A stretch of 64,000 nucleotides of DNA from Bimastos eiseni (lineage: Eukaryota; Annelida; Clitellata; Crassiclitellata; Lumbricidae), in the NCBI GenBank assembly GCA_959347315.1, contig OY365811.1, forward strand, positions 27,712,145 through 27,776,144, in the 5' to 3' direction. The notes below the pieces were generated by a model. That model was not told where the DNA came from. It worked only from the letters and a program-made list of their open reading frames with translations, and searched no databases. Below are positions 23,450 through 35,167 of this stretch, piece after piece (the first letter of the stretch is position 1; each line of letters starts with the position of its first letter). The position numbers and the translations under genes are program-made.

Positions 23450-23635
23450 TAATAATAATAATGATAATAGTCATAATCATAATCATAATAATCATAATAT
23501 TTATAAAAATCATGATTAAAATAATGGAAGCGACGATAAAACAGTTAATTCATAATCATAATAATCATAATATTTATAATAATCATGATTAAAATAATGG
23601 AAGCGACGATAAAACAGTTAATTCATAATCATAAT
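23223..23635 (+). repeat. (AAT)n tract with a 73-bp tandem duplication
   Basis: ATA/AAT trinucleotide repeats run 23235-23500. Then a 73-bp unit containing ATGGAAGCGACGATAAAACA occurs twice (ATGG at 23524 and 23597). Confidence 0.92.
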
Positions 23636-25334
23636 ATTGTTTCAATGACAGCAGAATACAATTTTTGATTCGAGAACCATAGGCCTTCTAACAACGGCAG
23701 CTGATATAATTACGTGAAGGTCTACCTTTTTGGTTAAATTCTCGATGTACATGTAGGTTGTGTTAGATTACAATGAAGACCCAATAGATCAGAGAGATTA
23801 ATTTTGGTAATCTGTTACATTCACGTTTAAGCACATAATTATAAGTGCTCCATTACATTACAAAACGCCATATATTACATTCTAATTTTAAATAATAGCT
23901 TTAAGAATATATTCAGCTTTAAAAACGTGTATGTCTTTTGTTTATTTTTATTTGTTCCGATTTTACTAATCAGTCCTTTGGCCTATATGTGTCTAAATGA
24001 TTTTGCTAATCAGGTATATTATGTGTCTAAATTAGTGGGTCTATTTAAGACACTCGTCAGTTCAACTTCTAGTGTAGGCCTACGAGTCATGGATGTAGGC
24101 CCTAATACTTTGATATAATTTTTTTAATGCTACTCTACGATACCAAATATAGGCAACACGTTTAAATAGCATGGAAAATGTCTGCACATCGAATACATTG
24201 TCTAGGCGCAGATTGCTGAGGCGCCCTTTTAAATCCGTCTGTGCATTCATAAAATGAACAGCATAGGCCTGCATTATATATAAGTGTGGACATAGCAATG
24301 CTTATCGCAAGTATAGGCCTATGCCATTAAACAATCATGATATAAATTCGCAACAACAGAACAATCGGACCTATAAACATAAGTAGCCCATAATCTATAG
24401 TCACGTCACACCTTATTAATCCAATCCTTGTCCTAGTTCAACCAGTCGTAATCAAATCTAATCCAATTATCTAATCCAATTAGTGTTTTAGTTGTAAATA
24501 TTATTACATCTGTGACAGATTTTACAAATGACCACATTTTACGAAAGCAGATCTAATCCAGTGTTGTTAAATATTAATACGCGGCATTAAAATACAGATA
24601 ACTCCTTATAGGCATTTTGGTTTCTTGACGACCATCATCTTTTCAGATACTTAACTGAGGAGGTAACTGAATGAGCTAGGTGGCTGAAAGTTCCAAGAAA
24701 CCACAGTGCGCATACCTTTAACAAAACTTTCAAAACAAATAAGGATACAGATAGACAAACAGACGTACATACAAACATAGGCAGAGAGCCATGAGTTAAA
24801 GAAGGACATGTGAAGTGACAGGAAAGGACCTAGACGTACATCTAGTAAGACAGTTATTCAATAATTATAAGTATAGGCCTAGGGACCTACGCAGGAAAAC
24901 GGAGCGTGCAAAAACTAAGATACAGATTGCCACACCGACACACGTATAGCTAGACAGACAGACTAACAGACAGGACAGGACAGTTAGGCAGACAACGGAC
25001 AGTTAACTGCAGGTGCAGGTCTTAGAGAATGACGACATGTGTGCGTTTTGCCTTGGGTCCTAATGTCCGATTGAAGCGAATCCTAAACCGAGAACTTCCT
25101 TCTGAGAAATTCTTCTCTTTATCCTCCGCGGGATCCGATCCTGACCACCCATTTCCCTTCTCTCGTTAATTATTAACTCGACTGTCCTTCCTTGATCGCT
25201 TCGATCAATCTCCCGTTTGCATATAAGGCCGTGGCTGCCAATACCAGGCACTACTGCGATGACGCTTTCGGGTGTCTGTGGAAAAAAAGGACACTCCAAT
25301 TTTTTGCTAAAGACACATCCTAAGTACTAATTTC
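23636..25334. other. Intergenic with several TAGGCCTA octamers
   Basis: No gene recognised. TAGGCCTA or close variants occur at about 24075, 24264, 24314 and 24873. Imperfect GACAGACA-like stretches occur at 24745-25000. Confidence 0.5.
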
Positions 25335-25621
25335 TACTTCAAAGTTAAGTGCAGAGCACCAACGTATCTACGAGCGCTGCATCGTATCAGAGGAGTTATC
25401 CATTGATGCTCAGTGTACATTAGAATCCGTTTGTCACTGTCCGAGAGACCACACAGAGTAGGCAGAGCAACTGCTTGTAAACACGAGCAGACGATACAGC
25501 TCATTGTATAAGACTTACTTTCAATTGACATTAAATCGCACGGTTCTGCCAATTTATTTGCCACATTCTGGCGCCCTGCGAGCCTCCAAAAAATGCGCAA
25601 TATAAATCGCCAGACGTTCAT
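25335..25621 (-). repeat. CR1-like 3' UTR fragment
   Basis: The minus strand carries GATACGATGCAGCGCTCGTA and GGTGCTCTGCACTTAACTTT, the same tail block as the CR1 fragment at 17010-17513 (GATTTGATGCAGCGCTCGTG..GGTGCCCTGCGCTTGGCTTT). Confidence 0.55.
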
Positions 25622-25964
25622 GTGCTGAATGCAAGCTATAGGTTATTGATCATTATTGTTAGTGGCTTCTATATTGCAGCTTCAGCACACGGCATTGATC
25701 ACTTGGACGCTTAAATCCAGCTCAATCAGACCGTTCAGAGATAGGTAGAGGCCTCGAGGCAGCCTATTCGTGGTTCAAGACTTGCCTCTTTGAAACTCAT
25801 AGTATAATACTATGAGTGTGAAAGAGGCAAAAAGTCTTGAACCGAGAAATAGATGACACGAACCACTGAGCAGAACAGTAACAGACTAAGGTGTGTGTGT
25901 GTGTGTAGGTGTGCATAGGCGTATAATTTTATGTGTTTGTGCGCGCGCGTTTGATTATATATAA

Positions 25965-27172
25965 GGGGCCATTTACATGTTATATAACGCTCAAGGGTAG
26001 GTGGGTGGGTTCCGGTTTTGTTAGCGTTATATTGTGTAGGGTGGGGAGGGGGGTAGGCTGAAGGTTTTGCTATATAACAAACTTTTTCAGCTTATGCTAT
26101 TTTGCCTGTCTGCCTGCCAATTGGAAATTTCATGTACTACGGACCTTCATTGTTTAATCGAAGTTCACAATACGTTGTGAACCAAAACTAGCACCATTAG
26201 CTGCCACCTGGTGAATTGATTTGACGTTCTTAGTTATTATTTTATAATTCCAATTTTAACAATTTGCTGTTTACAATTTTAACAATTTTATGTGCATAGC
26301 TCTAAACGCTCTAAAATTCAATTCTGTGTGCTGTGTTTTGATTCTGGTTTAAATTAAAATTAATTCACTTGAAATAATTAGTTTGGTAGGTATTATCATG
26401 ATGCTTTATTTCATTTTCTATAGTATGTGTGAATAGTTTATGTTTGCTTAAATACCCAATTGCAGTTGTAGTACACACTCTTTATACATCATATGCTATT
26501 AAATAGGTAGAGTTGTACCGCGAACTTATCGATAAATACCTGATAGTTCAATATTAAACCAATCCATTCTGTGTGATACTATAATACTCATTTCTAGTGC
26601 AAAACAGGAGGGTGACTAAAATGGTGTTTTTAAATAGTATGTACGTCACTACCATGTATTATCATGGTGTATTATAGTAATCTTATATGTAGATACATGG
26701 TGACAATCATCGACTACCCAATTAGTTAACGTAATTAATACAAGTGAATTTAGTGCCATTAAAAGTGCGATTATTAAGATGCAGAGGAACTCCATACATG
26801 CGGTCTAATCATCATTGGCACGAGAGAGTACACAATTTTAAGGTTGCTTTTGTTACATACCTAATTGGGCATATGATGATTTTTACTACAGTTCTTGAAT
26901 TGGATAAAGACAATTATCAGTTGAATCACTACTATTAAAGTGCTAACTAACATCGTATTGTTATAAAAGTGTCAAATTGTGCAATACAATTATGTCAATT
27001 GTGTGTCTTTTAATGTGCTTATAGGCTGGGGTGGGGCATGGGGGTAGGTAGCATATCTGTTATATAATATAGGGGTGGGGGGGTCACAGATGCTGTTATA
27101 TAACGTTATTAGGGGTAGGGGTGAGTCAAAAATTGGGATTTTTTGCGTTATATAATATGTGAACGGCGCCCC
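25965..27172. mobile_element. PIF/Harbinger-like non-autonomous element, about 1.2 kb
   Basis: The left end GGGGCCATTTACATGTTATA and the right end (reverse complement) GGGGCGCCGTTCACATATTA both lead into TATAACGC. Both are flanked by TAA (25962-25964 and 27173-27175), the 3-bp TWA duplication of PIF/Harbinger elements. The interior is AT-rich without a recognisable transposase. Confidence 0.62.
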
Positions 27173-27276
27173 TAATATGTTATAGGCAAAATGTGAAACC
27201 GTTGCCTCATATAGACCACCCTATCATGCTTCGTATATTGTCAGGTCGTATCTGCTATCACTTACCTTACCTTACC

Positions 27277-27802
27277 TCACCCGTTACTGGTCCCGAAGTT
27301 CCACCCATCGAGCTGCTCTTGAGCCTGTTTGTGACTGAGTTGCCCGTTGCACCTCGTTACGTAGAGCTTCCTCAGCGTCTCATCGTAGGCGATGAACTCC
27401 TTGTACTCCTGTTGAAGGATCTCGTCATAGGCCTTGACGACGATGTGTCGGTTGAACAGCGTCAGTCCTCCGTCGATCAGGGTCTTCACTGCCTCTCGAC
27501 TGGCCAGACTGACCAGCCATCGATTGTCCATTCCCTGCGTACCATGACAGGTGTTCCTATCGATGAACTGGATTCCGCTGACACGCCCCCCTTGAGCCGC
27601 CGTTGGGACGTTCCTGAGGCGGAGACGGGCCATATCGAGGACGTAGCGGTGGGTGAGGAAGGTGCCAGGGAAGTGGAAGCAGGTGACGAGTGGATGAGGG
27701 TCGGGCGGAGATTGGAATTTGACGACTGCACGGGAGATCAGACCCTTCGTTAAGCCGAACTGACGAATACCATCGATCACTGGAACAATGGCCTCCGAAC
27801 AC
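27277..27802 (-). CDS. Gene B exon 2 (conserved domain)
   Basis: The acceptor is AATTATTCAG|GTGTTCGG. The exon opens CSEAIVPVIDGIRQFGL, the direct counterpart of gene A exon 2. It ends GWNFGTSNG followed by TGA. The sequence at the stop, GGGTGAGGTAAGGTAAGG, contains several possible splice donors. Confidence 0.78.
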
Positions 27803-30800
27803 CTGAATAATTCATTAGAAATTCATGTGTTTGGGTGCTATGTTTATGCCTCGTTATTGCTTTATTCGTAGATCCTTCTGATTAACTAATAAACGAATTC
27901 ATGGTTCCACTTCTGTTTGGAGTGGAAAATCATGCTAAACAAGAAGAGAAATTTATTAACAGTAATTTATTTCTAAGGTGTATTCATTCATTCGGGTTGG
28001 TGAAATTAAAGAATGAATAAAGAGTGAATGGAAATAGAAAAAAGTAAGGAAAGGGAGATAAAAGGAGAAAAGAAAACTGCGAGGAACAAAGAATTAAACA
28101 AGGAAGAAGAAAATCACATGAATAAATTCATGTATTTAAAAATATCTGCATTGCAAGAGATATAACGAATAGGTAGACAAATGGACAGTCAAACAGACAA
28201 ATGCAAGTCATCATAGAGAGAACGGGTGTAGGGCCAACATATATTAGGCCAATATAAAAATGTCTCATCGGACAAAATGCAATCAATATCTTCGCAACTA
28301 AATGAGATTTCTCTACCAAAATTTCATGGCGAATGTTTTTTCAACAATCCCTGAAAATTTTCACTAAACAAATTTTACTGCATACAGTGGCGTAGCGAGG
28401 CAAAGTGCCGCCTGGGGCGAAGGCACAAAATGCCGCCCCTGTCTAGTATTTCCTTCACTTTATTCTTGTGCATGTCCCGAGATATGCAAGGGGTGATGGT
28501 ATTAAAATCTTGTTTTGTATGTTTTTATTATATACATTTTGATTATTCTACTAAGTATTAAATTCGTTATACAGTTACATGCACTGTCAAAATTAAAACT
28601 GTTCAACTGATTAAAATACGCTATCATTTGATATAAAAATAAGAAATGAAAATAAGTTAGTAGGCTCTTATTAATTAATAAATAAAACATTTATAAAGCA
28701 AACAAAAAAGCACGCATCACAATAAAGTTGTTAAACGTCTTACAGGCTATATCAAAAATTATGAAGTTCACATAAAATAAAAATTGAACAGTAAATATTT
28801 TATTTTTTCTCTCTACATATTGAAAAGACAGTCCTAAATAATATCACTTAATCATGATGGGACTACAGTAAGCATAGTAATTAGAAAAGACTAGTAACTG
28901 GTAACTTATCATACAGATTACGGATACGCTACGGTTTCACATTTTCATTCCCAGCAAAATATTAAACAACATGAGCATAATGTCTAAATTCTCTTTGCGT
29001 TATGTCTATCTAGGCCGGTTCCTGGCATAGGCAACATAAGAAGACGCCCAGGGCGTCTTCTTATGGACTTCAGGAGCGCCAAAAACTTCAGGAGCGCCAA
29101 ATTTGGGGGCGCCGAATTTTAGGAATAATAAGGTAAAGTTTTCAGGAATAGAATTTCGTGATGATACAAAAAGAAATTTATAAATGTTTATTAAACACTA
29201 GTTTTTGACTAAGTTCAATTCCAACAACGATATTCAATCTCTTAACGCCTCAATGAATCTCCCGCTCTTTCCCTATTAATTTTCGTTTGCCAGAATAGTC
29301 TATATATTTTGACAGAAAACATCTTTATGTGCCCCGTGCAGTGTGTGCTTGACACTATATTTTCTCACATCTTACTGGCTATGCAACGGCTGTGGGGCGC
29401 TCTTATATATAGATGACTGCCAAGGGCGCCAAATTACCTGAGGACTGCTCTGATGCCTATAAACATTAGGTACCATTCGATCATTTTGATGGTACTATCG
29501 TAGGCCTATATGTTAGTTTTAAGTCGAGAAAAACCTAAAAAGCATTGTGCCAGGTTTAGAGAAGGTTTAAAATCTTGTAGAATGCAACTTTACAGAAATA
29601 ATTTAATTATTTTTTTTTACCGAAAATGCCGCCCCTAGGACAAGTGCCGCCTGGGGCGGTTCGCCCCCTCGCCCCCCGCCCCGTCGCTACGCCACTGACT
29701 GCATACAAATTATACCTCTTCAGATATTCAATTCAGTGCTTTAAAATTAAGCAGAAAATGTATAGCCTATCACTTGTCATTTTCAATGTAAAATAACATC
29801 ACCTTTTACTAGGAATTCCAAAATCTATCAAACAGTTCAGCTCAAAGCATGTTCAAAGCGTTCGGTGTCCGTGCAGTACGCCGCAGGACATTTCGCCGCG
29901 AGGGGCGGACAGTTCGCCGCGAATCAGGGATATACTTTGTTTAGCATACCATCAAGATACTCAGGACAGTCAAAACTTGTTAAAGCTATTAAGCATCTCA
30001 CGAAGACAAAGTTATTAAGCAAATAAAATTTTAAACACAATTGTCAAGTGAATGATTACGTTCCTGAATTAGTCGTACAAGTCATCTGAAAGAGATGCCC
30101 ATTTTATTGCGTTATATGAAAAATAGGGAATAGAATACTTAAGCAGCTATGATGTTTGAAGCGGTGAAACCTTTCAGGAGAACTTACTTGGGTGATTGTT
30201 GAAAAATGTTCCTCCGTCAATTCTAAAATTGCTGAGGCAAAATCCTGTAAATGGTGGAGGAAAAAACTCAGTTGGCTGCAGGGAAATTGGATTTCGTCCG
30301 ATTGGACATTAAATTAAGCTACACTGTATGCGTATAATATATATAGGCCTACATGCAATGTATGACCACTAGGTAAGTATGTATGGAGGCAGGCTCAGAG
30401 GGAAAGCTACATATATAGACAGACAAACAGATGGACCAACGCAGACATCAATAAGGAGACAGGCATAGGATGATAGGCAGAAGAAGACAGACAGTTACCT
30501 TGGTCTTCGAAATGGCGCTGGTGGCAAAGTGTCACTCTCCGGTTTGTCGCTGGTCGACATCGATCCAACCAACGGCAGAAGAGCAATTGCCGACAATGCT
30601 TCGCCTCCTCCATTTTCCTCTTCCGCCTTCTTCGCTCCATTCAAATCCCGTATCCATTCCTCCTCTTCCGCCTCTTCCACCTCCTCGTCTTTCTCAGACA
30701 CCTGCCAGCCTTCTCCATCGCCATCTTCGGTCGAAATATCATCACTTTTGGTGTCGAGATCGATTCGACCTTGGTCAAGGCCAACCTTCGTCAGTATCTC

Positions 30801-30974
30801 TTCCGTCTGGTCACAACCTGACGACTGTTCGTAGATCGATGGAGCCCTTGTCTTTCTACGTCCGCCACCCTGTTTTTTCCGGCAGTGTGAACTCACCACC
30901 CTCGACACCTTTGGATCGCTGCTCACTGATGACGAGGCTACTGAAACGGAGTTTTGGCGAAATGAAGATCGCAT
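27277..30974 (-). CDS. Gene B: paralogue of gene A, two exons, 333 aa
   Basis: Function unknown. Coding exons on the minus strand are 30974-30499 and 27802-27277, total 1002 nt, a multiple of three. An in-frame TAA lies five codons before the ATG. The N-terminal half is low-complexity and very acidic (a run around DEEVEEAEEEEW). The second exon is homologous to gene A over about 150 residues, sharing GTFLTHRYVLDMAR-, QFIDRN-, MDNRWLVSLAS- and YDEILQQEYKEF-type motifs. The 2.7-kb intron holds a hAT element with another hAT nested in it, while gene A's intron is only 319 bp. The stop codon is immediately followed by overlapping donor-like GGTAAG repeats, so a spliced form continuing into another exon cannot be excluded. 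No transcript evidence is available. Confidence 0.77.
28385..29697. mobile_element. hAT-type element in gene B intron, TSD ACTGCATA
   Basis: Perfect 8-bp duplications ACTGCATA at 28377-28384 and 29698-29705. The ends are CAGTGGCGTAGCGAGG (left) and CAGTGGCGTAGCGACGGG (right, reverse complement). Both ends continue with matching GTGCCGCCTGGGGCG and GCCGCCCCT subterminal motifs. It encodes no visible transposase. It sits entirely inside the intron of gene B and contains another insertion at 29010-29452. Confidence 0.92.
29010..29452. mobile_element. hAT-like element nested in the 28385-29697 element
   Basis: The ends are CTAGGCCGGTTCCTGGC (left) and CAGAGCAGTCCTCAGG (right, reverse complement). 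They are flanked by ATGTCTAT and ATGCCTAT, an 8-bp duplication with one difference. Inside the left end is a palindrome, AAGACGCCCAGGGCGTCTT. Being nested, it is younger than its host. Confidence 0.6.
29873..29925 (+). repeat. Short CGCCGC/GGACA repeat
   Basis: GCCGCAGGACATTTCGCCGC followed by GAGGGGCGGACAGTTCGCCGC: a two-unit repeat of GGACA-TTTCGCCGCG in the intron of gene B. A common type of mobile-element terminus, unassigned here. Confidence 0.4.
30499..30974 (-). CDS. Gene B exon 1
   Basis: This exon is rich in Ser at the start, then Lys/Arg with GGG, then Glu/Asp. It ends LPPAPFRRP plus two bases at the donor CCAAG|GTAACT. Intron phase and flanking residues match gene A exon 1. Confidence 0.74.
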
Positions 30975-32841
30975 CCTAAACTGATATTAATGTGCTTAAG
31001 GCTCCTTTTAGTCGGATTCCGGTACAAATCCTGATTTAACTGCTTCAATTCCGTAGACAAAATCCAGATTTGAAATCATCAAATTGACCCCCTTAATGGT
31101 CAGATTCGTGCATGTTATATTCGGGCAGAATATAGAGATTCTCATTTCAAATTCTCAGATGGACTTACGCGCTTTCGATTCTCAAATTGTCGCCTCTGAC
31201 TTATGCTCAATCAGATATTCCTGCTTCCTATCCTCAGATTTCCACTTCAGCTTCTCAAAATATGCCTCGTCTCCTAAATCAAGCCTGGATTCATGTCCCA
31301 ACTCCTCATAAATTACATTAGGGCCTACTGATATAATTAACTTGTCATAGGCATATTATTTAATTCCGTCGCTAGTTAATAAGCCCGAATTCGAAAAAGA
31401 GGACAACCCTCGGACTGAAAATGTAAACTCTTCGATGAGCGTTATATCGCGATTAGTACAAGGGAATTTATGACTGCTTAATTAATGGCTGAGAATAAAA
31501 GAGAGCTAGACAGAAGTAATTAAGAAGACAGACAGAGAGACAGACGAATGCGAGAGAAACAAACAATATAGGAGGGCGTATATAGACTTAGAATGTAGGA
31601 TGATATGCAGCAAGAGATACAGTGAAACATATATAGAAACAAGTATTATAGCCATAGCAACAAAAGAAACAGACGTAGAAATATAAGCAGAAACATAGAC
31701 AGAGAGAAAGACATAGGGAAAGACATAGGGAAAGACATAGGGAAAGCCAGGGCACGACGTTAAGCGTAATATTTGCCAATTGGCAAGGGATCACATTACA
31801 CGATCAGAAGCACGCACACCTTCTGACGATCTTCTGCATAACTCATCTTCGGAGGTTAATTACTGACTAATTGCGATAAATATCATTAAAACAGATCAAG
31901 CAAAACATTGGGAATGAACAGAGCTATGGAAACAGAAGTGAAATGATCGAGAACGAAACAGAAAGACAGCCAGACGGATATACAGACAGATGGATGAACG
32001 AACAGATTCACGGATAGGTGGTTGGATAGATGGACGAAAGCATGGGCGGATGAATGAAAGAGTGAATAAGTGGATGGATGACAGAATGAATGAGTGAATG
32101 CCTTAATGAAGATCATTGACGATATCTGATCGATTAACATTTTCTTCGATTTTAATTTTCGACGAACGCAAAGTAAATCCTGGAATACAGAAATGTTTAG
32201 AGAACACGTCGCTAAAAAACACTGACAAGCAAACGCAAATATTAACAAGCAATAATAATTAGAAAGAAAATAATTAAATTGACTCATCCAATAACAGTAT
32301 CAACAACAATGACTATAAATCTCGAAATATCCCATTGTAGATTCAAGCGAGTAGATATTGAAACTATAACATTAGTATTAGTACTAGTGTAAGTTAAACA
32401 ATAGAAGTATCATCATTATAGTCAATATAGTGGTAGTAGCAGCAGCAGCAGCATCATCATCAATAACAGTCATTGCAATAGGAACAAGAGACCTGCTAGA
32501 CTCCGCAAACGCATCTCTGGCGACAGGAAAGCTGATGCTTCAAAAGCCACTCTTGTTCTCACACATCAGTAGCATTGTACAAATTATTGTAAACTTACTC
32601 GGACTTCATCAGATGCCTCGACTGAGCTAATTATAAGCCTATTGCATGAGCTAATTACATTGCATAAGTGTTCCAGGTACTCGGTCATCTCTTTGCTCAT
32701 TGCTCATTGGCTTTGGAAACTCGTAAACTTTATGCCGGATAATGGTCGACGTCTTCAGTCTAGTTATAAGGATCAGCAAGAGGCAAAGGTTTCTTTATTC
32801 AATACCCTTAATTGCCTCTCCATCCAGCCTTATACAATGAA
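30975..32841. other. Upstream region of gene B, nothing recognised
   Basis: Contains (AGGGAAAGACAT)n short tandem repeats at 31710-31750 and GAAT/GGAT repeats near 32040-32100. No exon was identified. Confidence 0.5.
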
Positions 32842-33361
32842 ATGCAAGAAAGCACTCTCTTAGGCCACGTCACTTACGATGAGGCTTGCTTTTCAACATT
32901 TTCAATAACAGCTCCTAGCATAAGCTCCTGGCCGGCAACATTTACTTCATGCCAAAACGTAAAATATGCGAAGAACACAATGCTGACGATTTCCAAAGGT
33001 ACCAAATACATGCACAGATAAATCCAAGTGAACAAAACATAGAAAAAAGGGAAATAAACCACCCATTACTACACATCGCCGAGACCTGGGCTACAACCCA
33101 AGAATGCAAGAAAGCACTCTCTTAGGCCACGTCACTTACGATGAGGCTTGCTTTTCAACATTTTCAATAACAGCTCCTAGCATAAGCTCCTGGCCGGCAA
33201 CATTTACTTCATGCCAAAACGTAAAATATGCGAAGAACACAATGCTGACGATTTCCAAAGGTACCAAATACATGCACAGATAAATCCAAGTGAACAAAAC
33301 AAAGAAAAAAAGGAAATAAACCACACATTACTACACATCGCCGAGACCTGGGCTACAACCT
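32842..33361 (-). repeat. 262-bp tandem duplication carrying an exon-like segment
   Basis: Two nearly identical units (about 32842-33103 and 33104-33361) differ at only a few positions. On the minus strand each contains a 62-codon open frame ending ELMLGAVIENVEKQASS, immediately before a consensus donor ATC|GTAAGTG (exon ends at 32878 and 33140). A pyrimidine-rich stretch lies upstream and GCCGGCCAG|GAG is a possible acceptor. It may be a real duplicated exon, a recent non-coding duplication, or an assembly duplication. The frame is not recognised. Confidence 0.6.
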
Positions 33362-33759
33362 TCTACTGGCAGAATTTATATAGCGCATTTCAAAAGTTCA
33401 GAATAATAATGTTTTATTGGTACATCATTTGCACATACATCCACACATTTTTATAGGGAATTTTTAACTCGGTGTGTGGGTGTCCTGACTTCCATGGCAT
33501 AGGTCCATGTGCATCAGCAAGGAGGTGTTCCACCTTGTGAAAATGATGCTCTGTCTGCACCTGAGTCAAGAGAACCCTACACTCTTCTGCAGATCAGCTT
33601 AGTGGTAGTGTAACAGATATTCTGACAGCATACATTTATCTGTAAAAAAAATCTATCTTTGCACATGATATAACGGATAACACTGAAAGCAGCATACATT
33701 GTATCTCCACAACATTTCTATAAAACAAAAAGGCATCAGACATAGAAATAGACAGACAG

Positions 33760-33792
<33 letters not shown>

Positions 33793-34917
33793 AAGTCAGA
33801 CACATACAGCTAGCGCAACATATAGTCACAGAGATAGCTAGAAATAGACAGCTAGACATAAGGAAATCAATGAAGAACAGAGATATATCATTGGACACAA
33901 TATATTAAAATGCTAATTTACTGATAGTTCAAAGTTGCCTTAGCCGAGATCCTGCTTTAAAAAATTCCTCTTTAATTTCATCCACTCACAACTACACGTA
34001 CTCCATTTCCACCTTCGTCATATTCATTCACCACCAACACCACCTTCACTAAACTCGTTATCCCATTGAATCGTAAACAACCACCTCATAATAATCATCA
34101 TCATCAACCATTCATAGTCGTCATCATCATCACCAGAATTTATCTTCACCATCTTCCTCCTCCTCTCCTTTTCCTCTCTGTCATCATTAAACTTCATCAT
34201 CATCTTCACAATCCACATCATAATTTCATATATTCTATATTCAGATGGTTCAAAATTGCACCGAGTCTTATGTATTCATTAGGACATAAGTTACAAGACT
34301 CGAATCACACAAATTCATTGACTTGTCAATCCCAGTATAGCTTTAAAGATCCTATCATGACACTGGGAAGGAAAGTCAACAGCAAGGCATAAAATGTCGA
34401 TTGGTGAAAGAACATCAATTTCAGAGATGACCTCCACGTGATCAGAGGAAAGGCTGGCTCAAACAACACCTATCAAAGGCAATTATAACATGATCATCGT
34501 AGATAAATTCATTGTAGGAAATACTCAAATGATCAAATCCTGACAAGAAAGACATTTAGCAGCAGCAACAACAACACAGATCATTAAACTGACAAGAACA
34601 ACTTAATCGAACACTGAATATTCATTGCTTCTGCTCAACTGGATTTATGATCCAAAACTGATCAAGGCAGCTTTCACTGATGAGGACGTCAGTTGAGGCA
34701 GATATAATCCACATTGCATGATCCATCGCAATCTAAAGCCTTCAACATATGATCAAGATCATGTGAAGGCAACTTGATTCAATCCAGATACGATCTACAG
34801 ATCGATGTGTCATCATGGTTACACGACATCAATCATAATCTTCACAATCAAAACACGATCAACGATAGATCCTGATCTGCATTCCCCAAATGAATCAAAT
34901 ACGAGCTGCACTTTCGA
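33362..34917. other. Downstream of gene C, GATC-rich, nothing recognised
   Basis: Contains CAT trinucleotide repeats (34040-34215) and many TGATCA/GATC sites (34430-34960). The gene C 3' UTR should lie at the right end of this block. Confidence 0.45.
33745..33800 (+). repeat. (GACA)n microsatellite
   Basis: ATAGACAGACAGAGACAGAC and ACAGACAGACAGACAGAC. Confidence 0.9.
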
Positions 34918-35167
34918 TCATCGCAAAACAATTAAACCTGACAACAGTATTGGAAGAAAATTGAAAATCAACATAGGATGGATGGCACTAGCGGTGTCGT
35001 GTTTTATAAGGTAGGTATTGCGGAAGTAGGCAGGGTGCTTTGGCAGCGTCACTTGAAGCCACATGTAGAGTGGACGTCGCTCAACGCTGTTCAGCTTATA
35101 GCGGACGGAATTGACACCATCATGCTGATAGAAGGCAAGGCGATTTCGATGATAAAGGAGAGAGAAT
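34918..35167 (-). CDS. Gene C exon 6: C-terminal end with hydrophobic extension
   Basis: The acceptor is TTTTATCTCACAG|ATTCTC. The exon begins FSLLYHRNRLAFYQHDGVNS, matching the family's FD-LL...DG-NSL block, then RRPLYMWLQVTLP where family members normally end. About 35 extra residues follow, closing with a hydrophobic run (MLIFNFLPILLSGLIVL). Confidence 0.87.

Noticed and set aside
23224..23592. 122-codon Asn/Ile frame
   Set aside because: Translation of the AAT repeat and its 73-bp duplication.
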